64,000 nt of DNA from assembly GCA_033852115.1 (NCBI GenBank), contig JAWSVE010000006.1, positions 186,001 through 250,000 of the forward strand. Reading direction: 5' to 3'. The stretch comes from JAWSVE01 sp033852115. Lineage in GTDB: Bacteria > Pseudomonadota > Gammaproteobacteria > Pseudomonadales > Cellvibrionaceae. The notes beneath the pieces were generated by a model. That model did no database searches and was not told where the DNA came from. It saw only the letters and a list, made by a program, of their open reading frames with translations. Every line of letters begins with the position of its first letter. The first letter of the stretch is position 1. Of this stretch, positions 63,228 to 64,000 are shown in pieces. The position numbers and the translations under genes were made by a program.

Positions 63228-64000
63228 GCTGCATCTCCTTCTGCTGGAGCTACAGTATCGTCGGCTTTAGGTTGCTCTTCGCTGTCGTCACTGGCTTTCT
63301 GATCCGTTTCATCGTCAGTACCCAGCGGTTGCGGATTCGCGGTGATGTCGTATAAACGAGCAACTGACAACCTTGCTTGCGATAAGTAATGCTGTAGACG
63401 GCGCTTTTGTTTATTAAGCTCGTCTGCGATTGCGCCACGCAATGTATTCTCGGCCATTTCCACCGCTTCGATTGCGCGCAATGCTTGAGTATCTAATCGT
63501 ATGTTGAGATCAGCCAACCGATTGCGATAAGGCAAAATATCAGGTGCTTCTGACCGAATACTATCAAAACGCTCTAACTGCTTTTGTGCTTGCTCAAGCC
63601 CCTTGTCAATCACATTAATGCGTTTTTCTATTTGCCATTTGCGCTCAGAGAAATCTTCGCTCGCCTGCCAATACAGTAAGCCATAAAAACGACGATACAT
63701 TTCCCGATACTCGGCGACAGGTTCGCCAGCGCGCTCTAGCTTTTCCAAATTGGCAGCAATACTCTGCACTATTTCATAGTTATCGGCATCGAGACCTTCA
63801 GCCAGTGTGAAGTAGCGATTATTTTCAACAATATTATTCATTTGTGCTTTTAATACAGCACGACGCTTATCTAATTCCTCGACTTTCTCTCGCAGGTTAC
63901 GCTGGGCCAAGCGCTGTAATTGTTGCTCTCGATTGACTTCTCGCTGTTGCAGCATGTAGTCGTATGCATCGATACGATCTAGCCATAGACCCAGTTGCTT
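63224..64000 (-). CDS. Coiled-coil protein, 5' end outside window
   Basis: 258 residues visible at the C-terminal end; the frame remains open to the edge of the window, so the N-terminus lies beyond 64000. The visible part has long helical heptad stretches (LREKVEELDKRRAVLKAQMN, QIEKRINVIDKGLEQAQKQL) with a Tyr-rich segment between them, and an acidic tail (about 50 residues rich in Asp/Glu/Ala/Pro). Overlaps the TPR gene by four bases (ATGA type). Possibly the end of a longer TPR/coiled-coil protein of the same envelope cluster. Confidence 0.85.
   Translation of the reverse strand, partial: KQLGLWLDRIDAYDYMLQQREVNREQQLQRLAQRNLREKVEELDKRRAVLKAQMNNIVENNRYFTLAEGLDADNYEIVQSIAANLEKLERAGEPVAEYREMYRRFYGLLYWQASEDFSERKWQIEKRINVIDKGLEQAQKQLERFDSIRSEAPDILPYRNRLADLNIRLDTQALRAIEAVEMAENTLRGAIADELNKQKRRLQHYLSQARLSVARLYDITANPQPLGTDDETDQKASDDSEEQPKADDTVAPAEGDAA

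Noticed and set aside
1..64000. CRISPR array, tRNA, rRNA, insertion sequence or integron
   Set aside because: Reading by eye found no regularly spaced repeats, no tRNA-like cloverleaf, no transposase or integrase motifs. A tRNAscan-type and IS search would be needed to exclude small ones.

Overview
The window looks like a chromosomal segment of a free-living Gammaproteobacterium. The evidence is the order yrfG-hslR-(x)-pckA, a cydA-cydB-cydX-cydD-cydC oxidase operon, trhO, djlA, cysQ, an RND pump and many envelope lipoproteins. An assignment to a marine Cellvibrionales-like lineage is my inference from the gene mix and moderate GC; no rRNA or other marker is present to prove it. I saw no CRISPR array, tRNA, rRNA, transposase or integrase.

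Layout. 1-8.5 kb: end of an M48 peptidase, a lipoprotein, a chemoreceptor with a NIT sensor and about nine HAMP-like repeats, a lytic transglycosylase, a secreted protein of unknown function, and an orphan holin/GH108 muramidase pair. 8.7-14.1 kb: a mosaic L12-like/zinc-ribbon/TM2/pilin-like protein, then an operon of a GGDEF-EAL sensor, a DUF3034 protein and a truncated-haemoglobin lipoprotein. 14.5-22.1 kb: a sigma-54 activator and the full cytochrome bd operon, including the 36-residue CydX; about 1 kb upstream of cydA holds what looks like a decayed membrane gene. 23-38.6 kb: ordinary chromosome (DUF3365 cytochrome, DjlA, sugar dehydrogenase, TrhO, two AraC regulators, a UbiA-type prenyltransferase, CysQ, YrfG, HslR, an HtrA-like protease, PckA, a gluzincin peptidase, a deaminase, DUF1653). 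38.6-43.0 kb: RND permease and its adaptor.

43.3-64.0 kb is the most interesting part and is devoted to the cell envelope. A Tat-exported DUF1501-like protein, a dihaem LamG lipoprotein and a monohaem protein form one operon. It diverges from an operon with an HzsA-related dihaem lipoprotein, two outer-membrane barrels, a TlpA thioredoxin, a DUF4266 lipoprotein and a DUF3570 barrel. Converging on this is a minus-strand set: coiled-coil protein (runs off the window), 979-residue TPR lipoprotein, TPR lipoprotein, small secreted protein, then a TolQ-like channel, two TolR/ExbD-like proteins and an AgmX/PglI-type TonB-like protein. One TolQ plus two TolR plus AgmX plus TPR proteins plus barrels resembles the Agl-Glt trans-envelope machine of Myxococcus. 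One of the two TolR-like proteins has Asn where the proton-carrying Asp normally sits. I propose that the whole 43-64 kb block is one trans-envelope, c-type-cytochrome-associated machine of unknown function.
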